NCBI GenBank assembly: GCA_937982385.1
Contig: CALJMC010000024.1
Span: 1-30,102 of the forward strand
Source: an uncultured Rickettsiales bacterium
GTDB taxonomy: Bacteria; Pseudomonadota; Alphaproteobacteria; Rickettsiales; UBA998
DNA: 30,102 nt
Reading direction: 5' to 3'
Below are positions 16,651-24,014 of the stretch, piece after piece. The notes under the pieces were generated by a model. That model saw only the letters and a program-made list of their open reading frames with translations. It was not told where the DNA came from and did no database searches. How positions within the stretch are numbered: the stretch's first letter is position 1; every line of letters starts with the position of its first letter. Both the position numbers and the translations under genes were made by a program.

Positions 16651-17259
16651 TTAAAATAGTAAAACCACGTCGTCACCCATACACCATGGTGTATGCTTGT
16701 GCATGATCGCCTCATAGGCGGGGCTGGTGAAAAAGCTCTGTAGCCAACGTGTGATGTGTGTGTAGTGCGATTGCTCGAACCAGCTTGAATCGACTAATGA
16801 AAATTGCCTGATATGGGGGAAGAGGGCGATATCCTCTGCGCGCAGTTCGTCGCCTGATAGGAATGTACTGTCCGCAAGTCGTTGTTCCATTTCATTTAAT
16901 AATTCGGTGCCGCAGGCATCACGATAGTCTTCTTGAGATGCGTCAGGATAGCGGTCATGATATTTATAGCGATGTAATGCTGTGGAAAAAACGGTGTCGC
17001 ATTGTATGATGAGGGGGGAGCTAATTTCCTGCCCAAATGCATGGGCAATGATCTCGAGGCTTTCATCAATAACGCGACCATCGGGCAGCACGAGCACGGG
17101 CACAGTTCCTTTGGGTGAGACATCTAGCAATGTTTGAGGTTTGTTCTTTAGATGCACTTCACGGAGTTCACACTGAACACCCTTCAGCGCCAACGCATAG
17201 CGCGCACGCATGGCCCAAGGGCAGCGTCGAAAGCTATAGAGAATGGGGTGCTGTTTCAT
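16651..17259 (-). CDS. Glutathione S-transferase family protein
   Basis: A 202-residue GST-fold protein. The N-terminal thioredoxin-like domain carries RRCPWAMRARYAL with Cys13 in the catalytic position, the cis-Pro segment KGTVPVLVL and the glutathione-contacting DESLEI (residues about 65-70). The C-terminal half is all-helical (LNEMEQRLADSTFLSGDELRAEDIALFPHIRQF). The CPWA motif has a single Cys, as in Omega- and Beta-like GSTs, so thiol transferase activity is possible. The gene follows the amidotransferase gene by 12 bp and is probably co-transcribed. No clear Shine-Dalgarno precedes its ATG. The substrate cannot be predicted. Confidence 0.87.
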   Translation of the reverse strand: MKQHPILYSFRRCPWAMRARYALALKGVQCELREVHLKNKPQTLLDVSPKGTVPVLVLPDGRVIDESLEIIAHAFGQEISSPLIIQCDTVFSTALHRYKYHDRYPDASQEDYRDACGTELLNEMEQRLADSTFLSGDELRAEDIALFPHIRQFSLVDSSWFEQSHYTHITRWLQSFFTSPAYEAIMHKHTPWCMGDDVVLLF

Positions 17260-17271
17260 AGAGACATATAC

Positions 17272-18189
17272 TTATTTAGTTAGAGTCTGACTAGCAACAG
17301 TATGCACTAATGTATCTGGCGATACAGTGCTTTTTATATTTTCTGTTAGTATGTCGCGGTAATCATGGGTGCGCTGATGTGCTTTTGCATATTCTGCCGC
17401 TTCTGTGACAACACGGCGTGCAATGGCAGGGCCTAACTCACTAGCGCCATATTCAGGGTGCCACTGTACGCCTAACATAAACTGATTGCCATAGCATCCC
17501 TCCGGGTCGGCTTCAATTGCCTCGATAAGTTTCGAGCCATCAGGTTTGGTATCATCAGCCACGGCGCATGCACGAAGCCCGTTCCCCAGCTTATTGACAG
17601 CTTGATGGTGAAAAGAATTCTCTTCAAAGCGCAGGGGATCATCATCAGGAATGTAAAAGCATTGAGCGCTGGGTATTGATGCCCCAATCTCTGCTAATGT
17701 AGTGTCTGCTATAAGAGAAATGGGGTGAACTGGTGAAAAAGAAGGGATGTCGAACTTCTTCTGATTGTGCTTGTCGTCAGCAATTATTTCAGGGATATGC
17801 TGTGTTAGTGTGCCTTCCAACAACACATTGAGCCGTTGCATGCCGCCACAAATACCAAGGATGGGCATTTTTTCATCAATGGCGTTTTGCATTAGTGCGT
17901 ATTCATAGTTCGCACGGCTTTTGCCAGCGTCCGTCATCTCTTCACTTTTCGTGTGCGTGTTGTTCGTTTCAGAATAGTGCCTCGGGTCAATATCGTGCTT
18001 ATTGCCCATAAAAGCGATAGCGTCTATTTTGTTAAAATCAGCATGTGCATCACGACTGCCATGATTGCCCAGAAAGACGGGCACACCGCCAGCGCTGCGA
18101 ATCTGTGTCATCATCGCATGAATGGCAGGGTAGGGCTTGTCTTCTCCGCAGATACCGATGACAGGACGTTTTTGTTGTTTTTGTTCCAT
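17272..18189 (-). CDS. Class I glutamine amidotransferase-like hydrolase (peptidase C26, PuuD-like)
   Basis: A 305-residue protein with the gamma-glutamyl hydrolase fold. The nucleophile elbow LGICGGMQ places Cys114 as catalytic Cys, and the His-Glu pair is in LGVQWHPEYGAS. FHHQAVNKLGNGL matches the substrate-side loop of gamma-glutamyl-gamma-aminobutyrate hydrolases. The family cleaves gamma-glutamyl amide bonds, for example in putrescine breakdown, but no other putrescine genes are nearby, so the substrate is uncertain. It is about 50 residues longer than E. coli PuuD, mainly from an insertion around residues 60-95. The start is the ATG at 18189. A perfect 13-bp palindrome lies 9 bp upstream. 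Confidence 0.88.
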   Translation of the reverse strand: MEQKQQKRPVIGICGEDKPYPAIHAMMTQIRSAGGVPVFLGNHGSRDAHADFNKIDAIAFMGNKHDIDPRHYSETNNTHTKSEEMTDAGKSRANYEYALMQNAIDEKMPILGICGGMQRLNVLLEGTLTQHIPEIIADDKHNQKKFDIPSFSPVHPISLIADTTLAEIGASIPSAQCFYIPDDDPLRFEENSFHHQAVNKLGNGLRACAVADDTKPDGSKLIEAIEADPEGCYGNQFMLGVQWHPEYGASELGPAIARRVVTEAAEYAKAHQRTHDYRDILTENIKSTVSPDTLVHTVASQTLTK

Positions 18190-18197
18190 GCAGCCAC

Positions 18198-18210
18198 CAT
18201 AGCAGCTATG
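18198..18210. promoter_or_regulatory. 13-bp palindrome in divergent promoter region
   Basis: CATAGC-A-GCTATG is a perfect inverted repeat with a single central base, so it cannot form an RNA hairpin with a proper loop and is better explained as a DNA operator. It lies 9 bp before the amidotransferase ATG, in the 118-bp region divergent from the gene at 18308. Confidence 0.35.
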
Positions 18211-18307
18211 CCGGGCTCTGCTGTGAAGATTGAATGAAATAACTACACAAAAAATTTGTTTGTTAAATACACTAGCATCTGTCCATGGTTTTGCTTAAGG
18301 TGCGACT

Positions 18308-19120
18308 ATGCTCAAAGAATTTATGTTATCCCTCACTACCCCATGCTCGCCGAGCGCCAAAAAGCTTGGCTATCTGCGCGAAGCGATTGCTACATGGCAG
18401 CGTTATCAACGGTGCAAGGATGCGTGGCAGCCGCATTTGGAGCAGAGCAAAGCGTTTATATTAGATGCCACAAAAGAATGCTCGTTACACCGTACAGCAC
18501 TTATTTTGGGTGCAGGGCAATGTGCGGATATTCCATTGGAAGAATTAACACGGACGTTTGAAAAAATACTGTTGGTTGATGTGGTGTTCCCTAAGAAAGT
18601 ACGACAACGTGCCGCACAGCTAGGTGCCGAATGCGTGGAATGCGATATCACCGATATTGTTACGTTTCTTGCCACGACGAATAGTTCGCCCTTGCCCGTG
18701 CCCGTGCCACAGCATTTTTTGGAGGATGCTACGATAGATTTTGTGGTATCAGCAAATATCGCCTCGCAGCTGCCGTTACTGCCCCGGGCATGGCTCTCCA
18801 AGCATGGTGCCATATCAGAGGATGAACTCATGGACGTGTCCCAAGGACTGATTGGGGCGCACTTCTATTATCTCTCATTGTTTGAAGCGCAGATTGTATT
18901 GATGACGGACAGGCATTATCAAACGCGCAATAAAGAGGGCCTCGTTATTTCTGAAAAAAGTGCGCTCTATGGCGTGGCACTGCCCAAACACCATAAAACG
19001 CGTTGGGATTGGCACCTCGCCCCCGCGCCTGAGCTTCATCCCGAATATGACAGAGTGCATCAGGTTGTGGCGCAATCATGGAAAGCAGAGGGAGTGTCGT
19101 ATGATGAAACTGCTGCGTAG
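18308..19120 (+). CDS. Uncharacterised protein with SAM-methyltransferase-like Rossmann motif
   Basis: A 270-residue soluble protein I do not recognise as a named family. ALILGAGQCADIPLEEL (residues 64-80) resembles glycine-rich SAM-binding motif I, followed by KILLVDVV (86-93), where an acidic residue ends strand beta2 as in class I methyltransferases, and by FVVSANIASQLPLLP, which could be strand beta4. A Pro-Val run (PLPVPVP) lies just before it. No substrate domain is evident. An AAGGTG Shine-Dalgarno precedes the ATG at 18308. The 3' end overlaps the first DUF2459 gene by 20 bp, so the three genes 18308-20548 are very likely one translationally coupled unit. Confidence 0.72.
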   Translation: MLKEFMLSLTTPCSPSAKKLGYLREAIATWQRYQRCKDAWQPHLEQSKAFILDATKECSLHRTALILGAGQCADIPLEELTRTFEKILLVDVVFPKKVRQRAAQLGAECVECDITDIVTFLATTNSSPLPVPVPQHFLEDATIDFVVSANIASQLPLLPRAWLSKHGAISEDELMDVSQGLIGAHFYYLSLFEAQIVLMTDRHYQTRNKEGLVISEKSALYGVALPKHHKTRWDWHLAPAPELHPEYDRVHQVVAQSWKAEGVSYDETAA

Positions 19121-19790
19121 AGTATTTGCATTCCCACTTCTCATAATATTGTTCTGTGGTTTGGCCTATGGCGGTGCACATCTGATGCACGCAGTGAAGC
19201 CAAGTTTATTGGACTATCAAAAAACGATTATTGTTTCAGGCGAAGCACGTAAAATATATCTTGTGAATTTGGGCTGGCATAGTGACATTGTTGTAAGACT
19301 ATCCGATATTCCATTTAGCGTCCTGCCAGAGAAAAAATATTTTTCGGATAATGAGTATCTGGCAATAGGGTGGGGAGACGCTGCCTTTTACCCCGCTACA
19401 GAAATGCCACCAGAATTCATCTTAAAAACACTGTTCTCGCCCACCGAAACGGTTATGCATCTCGCGGGATTTGTGGGCACACCGAAGGAGACCTTTGCGT
19501 TTACGAATGTGACAGCGTTGCATGTGAGTAAGGTTGGGTTCGATAAAATGTTGCAACAGATCTCTGATACAATTGTACGAGATAATGCAAGGGCAGCGGC
19601 GCCTCTCAGAGAAGGTCTGTATGGAAAAAGCTACTTTTTTGCAGGAAATGGCTCGTATCATGCATTGAATAACTGTAACCATTGGACCGCTCGTATGTTA
19701 GCATCTGCCGATATACCGTTTAATGAAATGTCAGCACTTAGTGCGCAGTCTGTCATGTGGCAGGCAAAAAAATATGGAAGTGAAGAATGA
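19101..19790 (+). CDS. DUF2459 (TIGR02117) family membrane-anchored protein, paralogue 1
   Basis: A 229-residue protein with one N-terminal membrane anchor (residues 11-30) and a periplasmic domain. Conserved blocks are YLVNLGWHSDIV (H60, D62), IGWGDAAFY (89-97) and NCNHWTAR (C192, H194). The frame extends upstream, but the ATG at 19101 has GGAG 6 nt before it and gives a sensible membrane anchor. It overlaps the preceding gene by 20 bp and the next by 4 bp (ATGA). DUF2459 has no established function that I know of. The order His-Asp then Asn-Cys-x-His-Trp resembles circularly permuted papain-fold enzymes (LRAT/PPPDE type), so a hydrolase or acyltransferase role is plausible but inferred. Confidence 0.85.
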   Translation: MMKLLRRVFAFPLLIILFCGLAYGGAHLMHAVKPSLLDYQKTIIVSGEARKIYLVNLGWHSDIVVRLSDIPFSVLPEKKYFSDNEYLAIGWGDAAFYPATEMPPEFILKTLFSPTETVMHLAGFVGTPKETFAFTNVTALHVSKVGFDKMLQQISDTIVRDNARAAAPLREGLYGKSYFFAGNGSYHALNNCNHWTARMLASADIPFNEMSALSAQSVMWQAKKYGSEE

Positions 19791-20548
19791 ATTTCATTCG
19801 TAAAATATTGGGACTCACACTTATTCTCGGCGCGATTACAGCGTTCGTGATGGGCATGTTGTTTGCCTCGCACGAGATGAAGCCAAAGCGTTCTGATTAT
19901 CAAAAAACGGTGGCGGAATCGGGTGCAGTCAAAAAAATATTCCTTGTAAATAATGGGTGGCATACCGACATTGTACTCAAAATGGATGATATTTCCAAAC
20001 GGGTGTTGCCGGAGAAGCGTCTCTTCCGCGACAAAGAATTTGTGGTTGTTGGTTGGGGTGATGCAGGATTCTATCAGGCAAAAGAAATAACCACCAAACT
20101 TGCTGCAGAAGCATTGCTCAGGCCTTCAGAAACCGTGGTGCATATGGTGGGGCTAGATAAAACACCTGCAGAATCATTTCCTGACTTAGAGGTAATAGCA
20201 GTGCCTGTGTCAGAGCGGGGGTTCGATAAGATGATGAATAAGCTGTCACAGTCAGTGAAGCGCTACAGCACGCTATCGGCCAAACCGCTCAGAGATGGAC
20301 TGGAAGAAAACAGCCATTTTCTGCGCGGGATGGGGAAATATCATTTTTTTAACACGTGCAACCATTGGACTGCACGGTTGTTGAAAGCCGCCGAATTGCC
20401 TTTCAATGTGACCACAGCCTTTACCGCAAAGAATGTGATGTGGCAGGCCCGCCGCTATGGTGACGATGCTGAAGACTCCGCTATCGATGCATCAATGGCT
20501 ATCGTTGAGGAGCAGTTGAATCTGTTTGTTGATGAGTACGCTCAGTAA
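19787..20548 (+). CDS. DUF2459 (TIGR02117) family membrane-anchored protein, paralogue 2
   Basis: A 253-residue paralogue of the preceding gene. It shares the N-terminal anchor (ILGLTLILGAITAFVMGML), the SDYQKT segment after it, IFLVNNGWHTDIV (H59, D61), VVGWGDAGFY, LRPSETVVHM and NTCNHWTAR (C191, H193). It keeps every conserved motif of paralogue 1, so both copies are probably active. It has about 30 extra C-terminal residues. The ATGA overlap shows translational coupling. Its last 50 bp overlap the convergent glycine-zipper gene. The pair arose by tandem duplication and has diverged considerably. Confidence 0.87.
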   Translation: MNFIRKILGLTLILGAITAFVMGMLFASHEMKPKRSDYQKTVAESGAVKKIFLVNNGWHTDIVLKMDDISKRVLPEKRLFRDKEFVVVGWGDAGFYQAKEITTKLAAEALLRPSETVVHMVGLDKTPAESFPDLEVIAVPVSERGFDKMMNKLSQSVKRYSTLSAKPLRDGLEENSHFLRGMGKYHFFNTCNHWTARLLKAAELPFNVTTAFTAKNVMWQARRYGDDAEDSAIDASMAIVEEQLNLFVDEYAQ

Positions 20549-20960
20549 ATAATTCATCAGGGTTTTTGCCTGTTTTTTCAGCCCATTGTGATTTTTCTTC
20601 AAGCACTGTTTTTTCAGCTTCAAGCACTTTATTCTGTGATTCTAGTTTTTCTTGCTCCTGTTGTGCCGCATGTTCTGCGCGCGGGCCATCGCCCGCTTTT
20701 CTTTCGCCATAAGCTGAACCACCAATCACTGCGGCAGCAAAAGTTAAAATACCAGTATAAAAACGAGTTTTGGAACCTTTAGCTAGCTCTTTTACAAATG
20801 CTTTGCGCTGATTTTCTGGTAAAGCTTCCCTTTCTTTATAAAGATCATTAGCAATAAGATTTGCTCCTAAAAGACCTGCCAGTCCTCCTAGTCCACCACC
20901 TAATGCTCCGCCGACAAGGCGCCTCAGGAAGCCTACTTCTACATCATCATTATTAGCCAT
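20499..20960 (-). CDS. Glycine-zipper membrane protein with C-terminal coiled coil, function unknown
   Basis: A 153-residue protein. An acidic N-terminus leads into a glycine-zipper segment, LVGGALGGGLGGLAGLLG (residues 15-32), then a basic amphipathic stretch, a second hydrophobic helix (FYTGILTFAAAVIGG, about 67-81) and a charged coiled coil (EQEKLESQNKVLEAEKTVLE). No named family is recognised. Glycine zippers are common in small envelope proteins and phage-like pore-forming proteins. The coding end overlaps the convergent DUF2459 gene by 50 bp, so either transcript carries antisense to the other's 3' end. The start is ATG 20960 with a weak AGAG upstream. Confidence 0.7.
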   Translation of the reverse strand: MANNDDVEVGFLRRLVGGALGGGLGGLAGLLGANLIANDLYKEREALPENQRKAFVKELAKGSKTRFYTGILTFAAAVIGGSAYGERKAGDGPRAEHAAQQEQEKLESQNKVLEAEKTVLEEKSQWAEKTGKNPDELFTERTHQQTDSTAPQR

Positions 20961-21077
20961 ATTCTCTACTTTCTATTACGTAACGTTAACTTGAGCATAG
21001 CAGACATATGTGACAGTTTAATGAAGGATAACGGTGTTTTCTGTAACGATTCTGGGATATTATACGAATGAGTTGGT

Positions 21078-22103
21078 ATGAAATGGATTTTGATAGCATT
21101 AATGAGTTTAAGTTTTTCTGCACATGCAGGGGAAGAGGTGTCAGTGTCTGATTATCAAGATGCGATTAAATCGCTTAATGCGCTGCAATATCGTGTGACG
21201 CAAGAGAATGGAACTGAAACGCCATTTAATAATAAATATTGGGATAATAAGGCGGAGGGCATCTATGTCGATGTCATATCGGGAAAACCGCTTTTTTCTT
21301 CCATTGATAAGTTCGATTCGGGCACAGGGTGGCCTAGCTTTAGCAAACCGATTGATGCGAGTGAGATTGTTTCAAAGACGGATAGTACTCATGGTATGGA
21401 ACGCACTGAAGTACGTTCAGATTCTGCCGATGCACATTTGGGGCATATCTTTAATGACGGACCGCCAGAGACGGGCGGGGTGCGCTATTGCATCAATTCA
21501 GCGTCCCTACGTTTTGTACCGAAAGAAGATTTGGAGAAGGAAGGCTATGCTAACTATATTAATTTATTCACTACGGTTGAGCAACAACCTCTTGCAGCTA
21601 CACAGACATTTCACAAAGCCATCCTTGCAGGTGGCTGTTTCTGGGGCGTGGAAGAGCTGATACGTCAAGAAAAAGGCGTGATCGATGTGAAGGTCGGCTA
21701 TACAGGCGGTACAGTCAAAGACCCTACCTATAAAGACATCACGACTGGCAGATCAGGTCATGCTGAGAGTGTTCATGTGACCTATAACCCAGAGGTTATT
21801 TCTTATGAAGCATTGTTAAAATTCTTCTTCACCATTCATGACCCCACAACCCTCAATCAACAAGGAAATGACCGAGGCACGCAATATCGCTCCGCGATTT
21901 TTGTACAGTCTGATGAGGAACGTAAAATTGCGAAGCAGGTGATTGATGCTGCGAATGCGTCGGACAACTGGCGCAACCCTATTGTCACCGAAATCCGTGA
22001 TGCGGGTGTGTTTTATGATGCGGAAGAATATCATCAAGACTATCTACAGAAAAACCCGAATGGCTATACCTGCCATTCTGTGCGCGAAGAATGGAAGTTT
22101 TAG
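21078..22103 (+). CDS. msrAB: Exported bifunctional methionine sulfoxide reductase (MsrB-MsrA fusion)
   Basis: A 341-residue fusion. Signal peptide 1-17 (ALMSLSFSAHA). The MsrB domain spans about 22-165, with SGTGWPSF (81-88) and catalytic Cys138 in GGVRYCINSASL. The MsrA domain spans about 178-341, with catalytic Cys187 in GGCFWG, then GYTGG and GHAESVHVTY. It reduces both R and S epimers of methionine sulfoxide, here presumably in the periplasm. The usual resolving Cys of MsrB (SGCGWPSF) is replaced by Thr82+1, and the zinc CxxC pairs are absent, so recycling of this domain may rely on another cysteine. The order is B then A, opposite to Neisseria PilB. The Shine-Dalgarno is weak (GAGTTGG). 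Confidence 0.94.
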   Translation: MKWILIALMSLSFSAHAGEEVSVSDYQDAIKSLNALQYRVTQENGTETPFNNKYWDNKAEGIYVDVISGKPLFSSIDKFDSGTGWPSFSKPIDASEIVSKTDSTHGMERTEVRSDSADAHLGHIFNDGPPETGGVRYCINSASLRFVPKEDLEKEGYANYINLFTTVEQQPLAATQTFHKAILAGGCFWGVEELIRQEKGVIDVKVGYTGGTVKDPTYKDITTGRSGHAESVHVTYNPEVISYEALLKFFFTIHDPTTLNQQGNDRGTQYRSAIFVQSDEERKIAKQVIDAANASDNWRNPIVTEIRDAGVFYDAEEYHQDYLQKNPNGYTCHSVREEWKF

Positions 22104-22110
22104 CTGTGAG

Positions 22111-22121
22111 TGACATTGTCA
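22111..22121. promoter_or_regulatory. 11-bp palindrome upstream of small ORF
   Basis: TGACA-T-TGTCA is a perfect inverted repeat in the 88-bp gap between the Msr fusion and the 114-residue ORF. It overlaps a candidate -35 (TTGTCA at 22116-22121), which makes it a possible operator. The matching -10 (TATATT, 22137-22142) is at a suboptimal 15-bp spacing. Confidence 0.3.
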
Positions 22122-22153
22122 TGAAATCGTAACATTTATATTGTATGCTAGTT

Positions 22154-22183
22154 TGAACCTCTGGAGGACTGAACCTCTGGAGG
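22154..22183 (+). repeat. Tandem duplication of a Shine-Dalgarno block
   Basis: TGAACCTCTGGAGG occurs twice (22154-22167 and 22170-22183), separated by AC, giving a 16-bp period. The second copy supplies the GGAGGG ribosome-binding site 8 nt before the ATG at 22192; the first places an identical GGAGG site further upstream without a start codon at proper distance. Confidence 0.9.
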
Positions 22184-22191
22184 GTATTATT

Positions 22192-22536
22192 ATGACTGAT
22201 ACAACTGCTTTTGATGCGCTGCCTTCAAATGAACGTAATGCAATAGATCATTGGATACGAAAAAATTATGAAGAGGCTGACCTAGCTAACCACTTGACTG
22301 GTGCAGCACCGATTCGTTCTGATATTAGCAAGCCTGAAGTAATGGCAAATCTCAGAGAAGGGCACGCAAATAACTTTAATAACCCAGATAAATCTAATAT
22401 TAAAGAAACGATTATGGGCGAATATGAGGCGCATTTAGCGCAAATTGCGCAGCAACAAGATTCAACAAAGATAGAAGGTTTGGGGTTTGGTTCTCAAGGA
22501 GTTGCACCCGAGAAAGAGTCTGGCATTAATCGCTAA
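22192..22536 (+). CDS. Uncharacterised 114-aa soluble protein
   Basis: A hydrophilic, slightly acidic protein (MTDTTAFDALPSNERNAI at the start; GLGFGSQGVAPEKESGINR at the end) with no signal peptide, membrane segment or recognised domain. The predicted content is mainly helical in the first two thirds, with a disordered Gly/Glu-rich tail. The ATG at 22192 is chosen over an upstream start at 22141 because it has a near-perfect GGAGGG ribosome-binding site. It stands alone between the Msr fusion and a convergent 48-residue ORF. Strong translation signals suggest a well expressed protein. Confidence 0.65.
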   Translation: MTDTTAFDALPSNERNAIDHWIRKNYEEADLANHLTGAAPIRSDISKPEVMANLREGHANNFNNPDKSNIKETIMGEYEAHLAQIAQQQDSTKIEGLGFGSQGVAPEKESGINR

Positions 22537-22547
22537 TTCTTTCTGGT

Positions 22548-22582
22548 GTAGGTTTTGCTACACGATCTGCAACAAAACCTAC
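22548..22582. terminator. Hairpin between convergent small ORFs
   Basis: GTAGGTTTTG (22548-22557) pairs perfectly with CAAAACCTAC (22573-22582) around a 15-nt loop, 12 bp after the stop of the 114-residue gene and just past the stop of the 48-residue ORF on the other strand. It is well placed as a bidirectional terminator, although neither side has a clear T-run. Confidence 0.5.
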
Positions 22583-22591
22583 GTAAGAAAA

Positions 22592-22738
22592 CTAGTCCGT
22601 CGCTCTAGCTACACATTCTTCTTCTTTAGGAAGAAGGCTCTCGAGACCCGAGTTTTGAAGGTCGCGATAAAATTGATTTGCAGAAGGTTTGATAGAGGTT
22701 GTGCCTTCTTGTGGCTTCATTACAAGTTCATCTGTCAT
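22592..22738 (-). CDS. Small 48-aa acidic protein, function unknown
   Basis: The ORF begins MTDELVMKPQEGTTSIKP and ends ESLLPKEEECVARATD. It has no signal or membrane segment. GGAG lies 8 nt before the ATG. A candidate promoter (TTGCGT, 17-bp spacer, TACACT) lies upstream, followed by an 18-bp inverted repeat, so the ORF has a complete, apparently regulated expression unit even though it is short. It faces the 114-residue ORF, from which it is separated by a hairpin. Its similar start (MTD) and hydrophilic nature do not prove kinship. Confidence 0.5.
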   Translation of the reverse strand: MTDELVMKPQEGTTSIKPSANQFYRDLQNSGLESLLPKEEECVARATD

Positions 22739-22761
22739 GACGGTTGCTCCGAGATATTAAT

Positions 22762-22779
22762 AACTGCCAATTAGCAGTT
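22762..22779 (-). promoter_or_regulatory. 18-bp inverted repeat, candidate operator for 48-aa ORF
   Basis: AACTGC-CAATTA-GCAGTT matches its own reverse complement at 16 of 18 positions. It starts 5 bp downstream of the predicted -10 of the minus-strand promoter, so it would cover the transcription start, a classic repressor position. It could also form an RNA hairpin with a 6-bp stem. Confidence 0.45.
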
Positions 22780-22784
22780 GTCAC

Positions 22785-22813
22785 AGTGTATCAAAAAAAG
22801 AGAGTAAACGCAA
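22785..22813 (-). promoter_or_regulatory. Candidate promoter for 48-aa ORF
   Basis: On the minus strand, TTGCGT (plus positions 22808-22813), a 17-bp spacer, and TACACT (22785-22790). The -35 is weak and the -10 matches 4 of 6. The rest of the 22739-22892 gap holds an 8-bp long-range inverted repeat (TTGTGCGC 22833-22840 with GCGCACAA 22879-22886) just beyond the asd stop, and nothing else that I see. Confidence 0.35.
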
Positions 22814-22892
22814 AATCTTAAACAGAAACTTGTTGTGCGCCGCACCATCATGTTCGGTTATGAGTCAATTTCGCTGCAGCGCACAAATTACC

Positions 22893-23930
22893 TTAAGCGG
22901 CTTTTTTCTTAGGTTCTACACCATAATTGATGATGAGCTCTTCAGCAATTTGCACTGCATTGAGAGCGGCACCTTTACGTAGATTATCAGACACACACCA
23001 GAGCGCCAAACCGTTTGGTACGCTCGTATCAGCGCGTAGGCGTGAGATATATGTCGCATCTTCACCCACACATTCCATCGGAGTGATATAGCCACCATCT
23101 TCTTGGCGATCCATCACGACAATGCCATCAGCAGCTTCCAAAGCCTCATAGGCTTCATCGACAGAAAGCGCGTTTTCAAACTCAACATTAATTGATTCTG
23201 CATGCCCAACAAACACAGGTACGCGCACGCAGGTTGCGGCAACTTCAATGGAGGAATCGAGCATTTTCTTGGTCTCGTTAATCATCTTCCATTCTTCTTT
23301 AGTCGAGCCATCTTCCATGAAATCATCAATATGCGGAATCACGTTAAACGCGATGCGTTTGGTGAACACTTCAGGCTCTTTAGGATTGTTCACATAGATA
23401 GATTTGGTTTGGTCGTACAGCTCGTCCATCGCCGCTTTGCCTGCGCCACCAACTGACTGATAGGTGCTCACCACGATGCGCTTAATCTTTGCGATGTCAT
23501 GCAATGGTTTTAGTGCTACCAGCATCTGAATGGTTGAGCAGTTTGGGTTGGCAATGATATTGCGCTTAGCATAGTCCTTGAGCGCCTCAGGGTTCACCTC
23601 TGGCACAACAAGCGGCACATCTTCGTCCATACGGAAGTGCGATGTATTATCAATCACGATGCAGCCTTGTTTTGCGGCTATCGGTGCAAACTTTGCCGAG
23701 ACTGATCCGCCCGGTGAGAAGAGCGCGATATCGGTATCCGAGAAATCATACTCATCGAGTGATTGGCATTTGAGAATGGTCTTGTCGCCAAAGCTCACTT
23801 CTTTGCCTTTAGATCCGCTGGATGCCAAGGCCACCACTTCACCCACAGGGAAGTTGCGTTCCGCCAATATGCCTAAAATTTCTTGCCCTACATTTCCAGT
23901 CGCGCCAACAACGGCTATTTTATATCCCAT
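22893..23930 (-). CDS. asd: Aspartate-semialdehyde dehydrogenase
   Basis: A 345-residue enzyme converting aspartyl-4-phosphate to aspartate semialdehyde with NADPH, the branch point to lysine/diaminopimelate, threonine and methionine. The N-terminal Rossmann motif VVGATGNVGQEIL (residues 7-19), catalytic Cys131 in NPNCSTIQ, the SYQSVGGAG-like segment and the VGHAESINVEF region near the active-site histidine are all present. An upstream in-frame ATG (23957) would add nine residues, but the ATG at 23930 has a GAGAG ribosome-binding site and the standard MGYKIAVVGATG start. The gene follows leuB by 126 bp on the same strand; that gap holds the repeat and competing hairpins. The stop is followed by little room before the 22833-22886 inverted repeat. 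Confidence 0.95.
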   Translation of the reverse strand: MGYKIAVVGATGNVGQEILGILAERNFPVGEVVALASSGSKGKEVSFGDKTILKCQSLDEYDFSDTDIALFSPGGSVSAKFAPIAAKQGCIVIDNTSHFRMDEDVPLVVPEVNPEALKDYAKRNIIANPNCSTIQMLVALKPLHDIAKIKRIVVSTYQSVGGAGKAAMDELYDQTKSIYVNNPKEPEVFTKRIAFNVIPHIDDFMEDGSTKEEWKMINETKKMLDSSIEVAATCVRVPVFVGHAESINVEFENALSVDEAYEALEAADGIVVMDRQEDGGYITPMECVGEDATYISRLRADTSVPNGLALWCVSDNLRKGAALNAVQIAEELIINYGVEPKKKAA

Positions 23931-23965
23931 TTTTATTCTCTCTTTATGTTCAGTCATTTTAACAT

Positions 23966-24014
23966 GGCGGCCTAGCTAAGCCTTGTGACTACAAGGCCGC
24001 CGACCGTTCGGCGG
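23966..24014 (-). promoter_or_regulatory. Mutually exclusive stems in the leuB-asd leader
   Basis: Read along the minus strand, hairpin B (CCGCCGA, loop ACGG, UCGGCGG; 24014-23997) competes with stem D (GGCGGCC 24001-23995 with GGCCGCC 23972-23966), because both need bases 23997-24001. Hairpin C (GCCTTGT, loop AGTC, ACAAGGC; 23997-23980) lies inside D. This layout resembles an attenuator or riboswitch expression platform ahead of asd. Only the complementarity is seen; the function is inferred. Confidence 0.4.
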
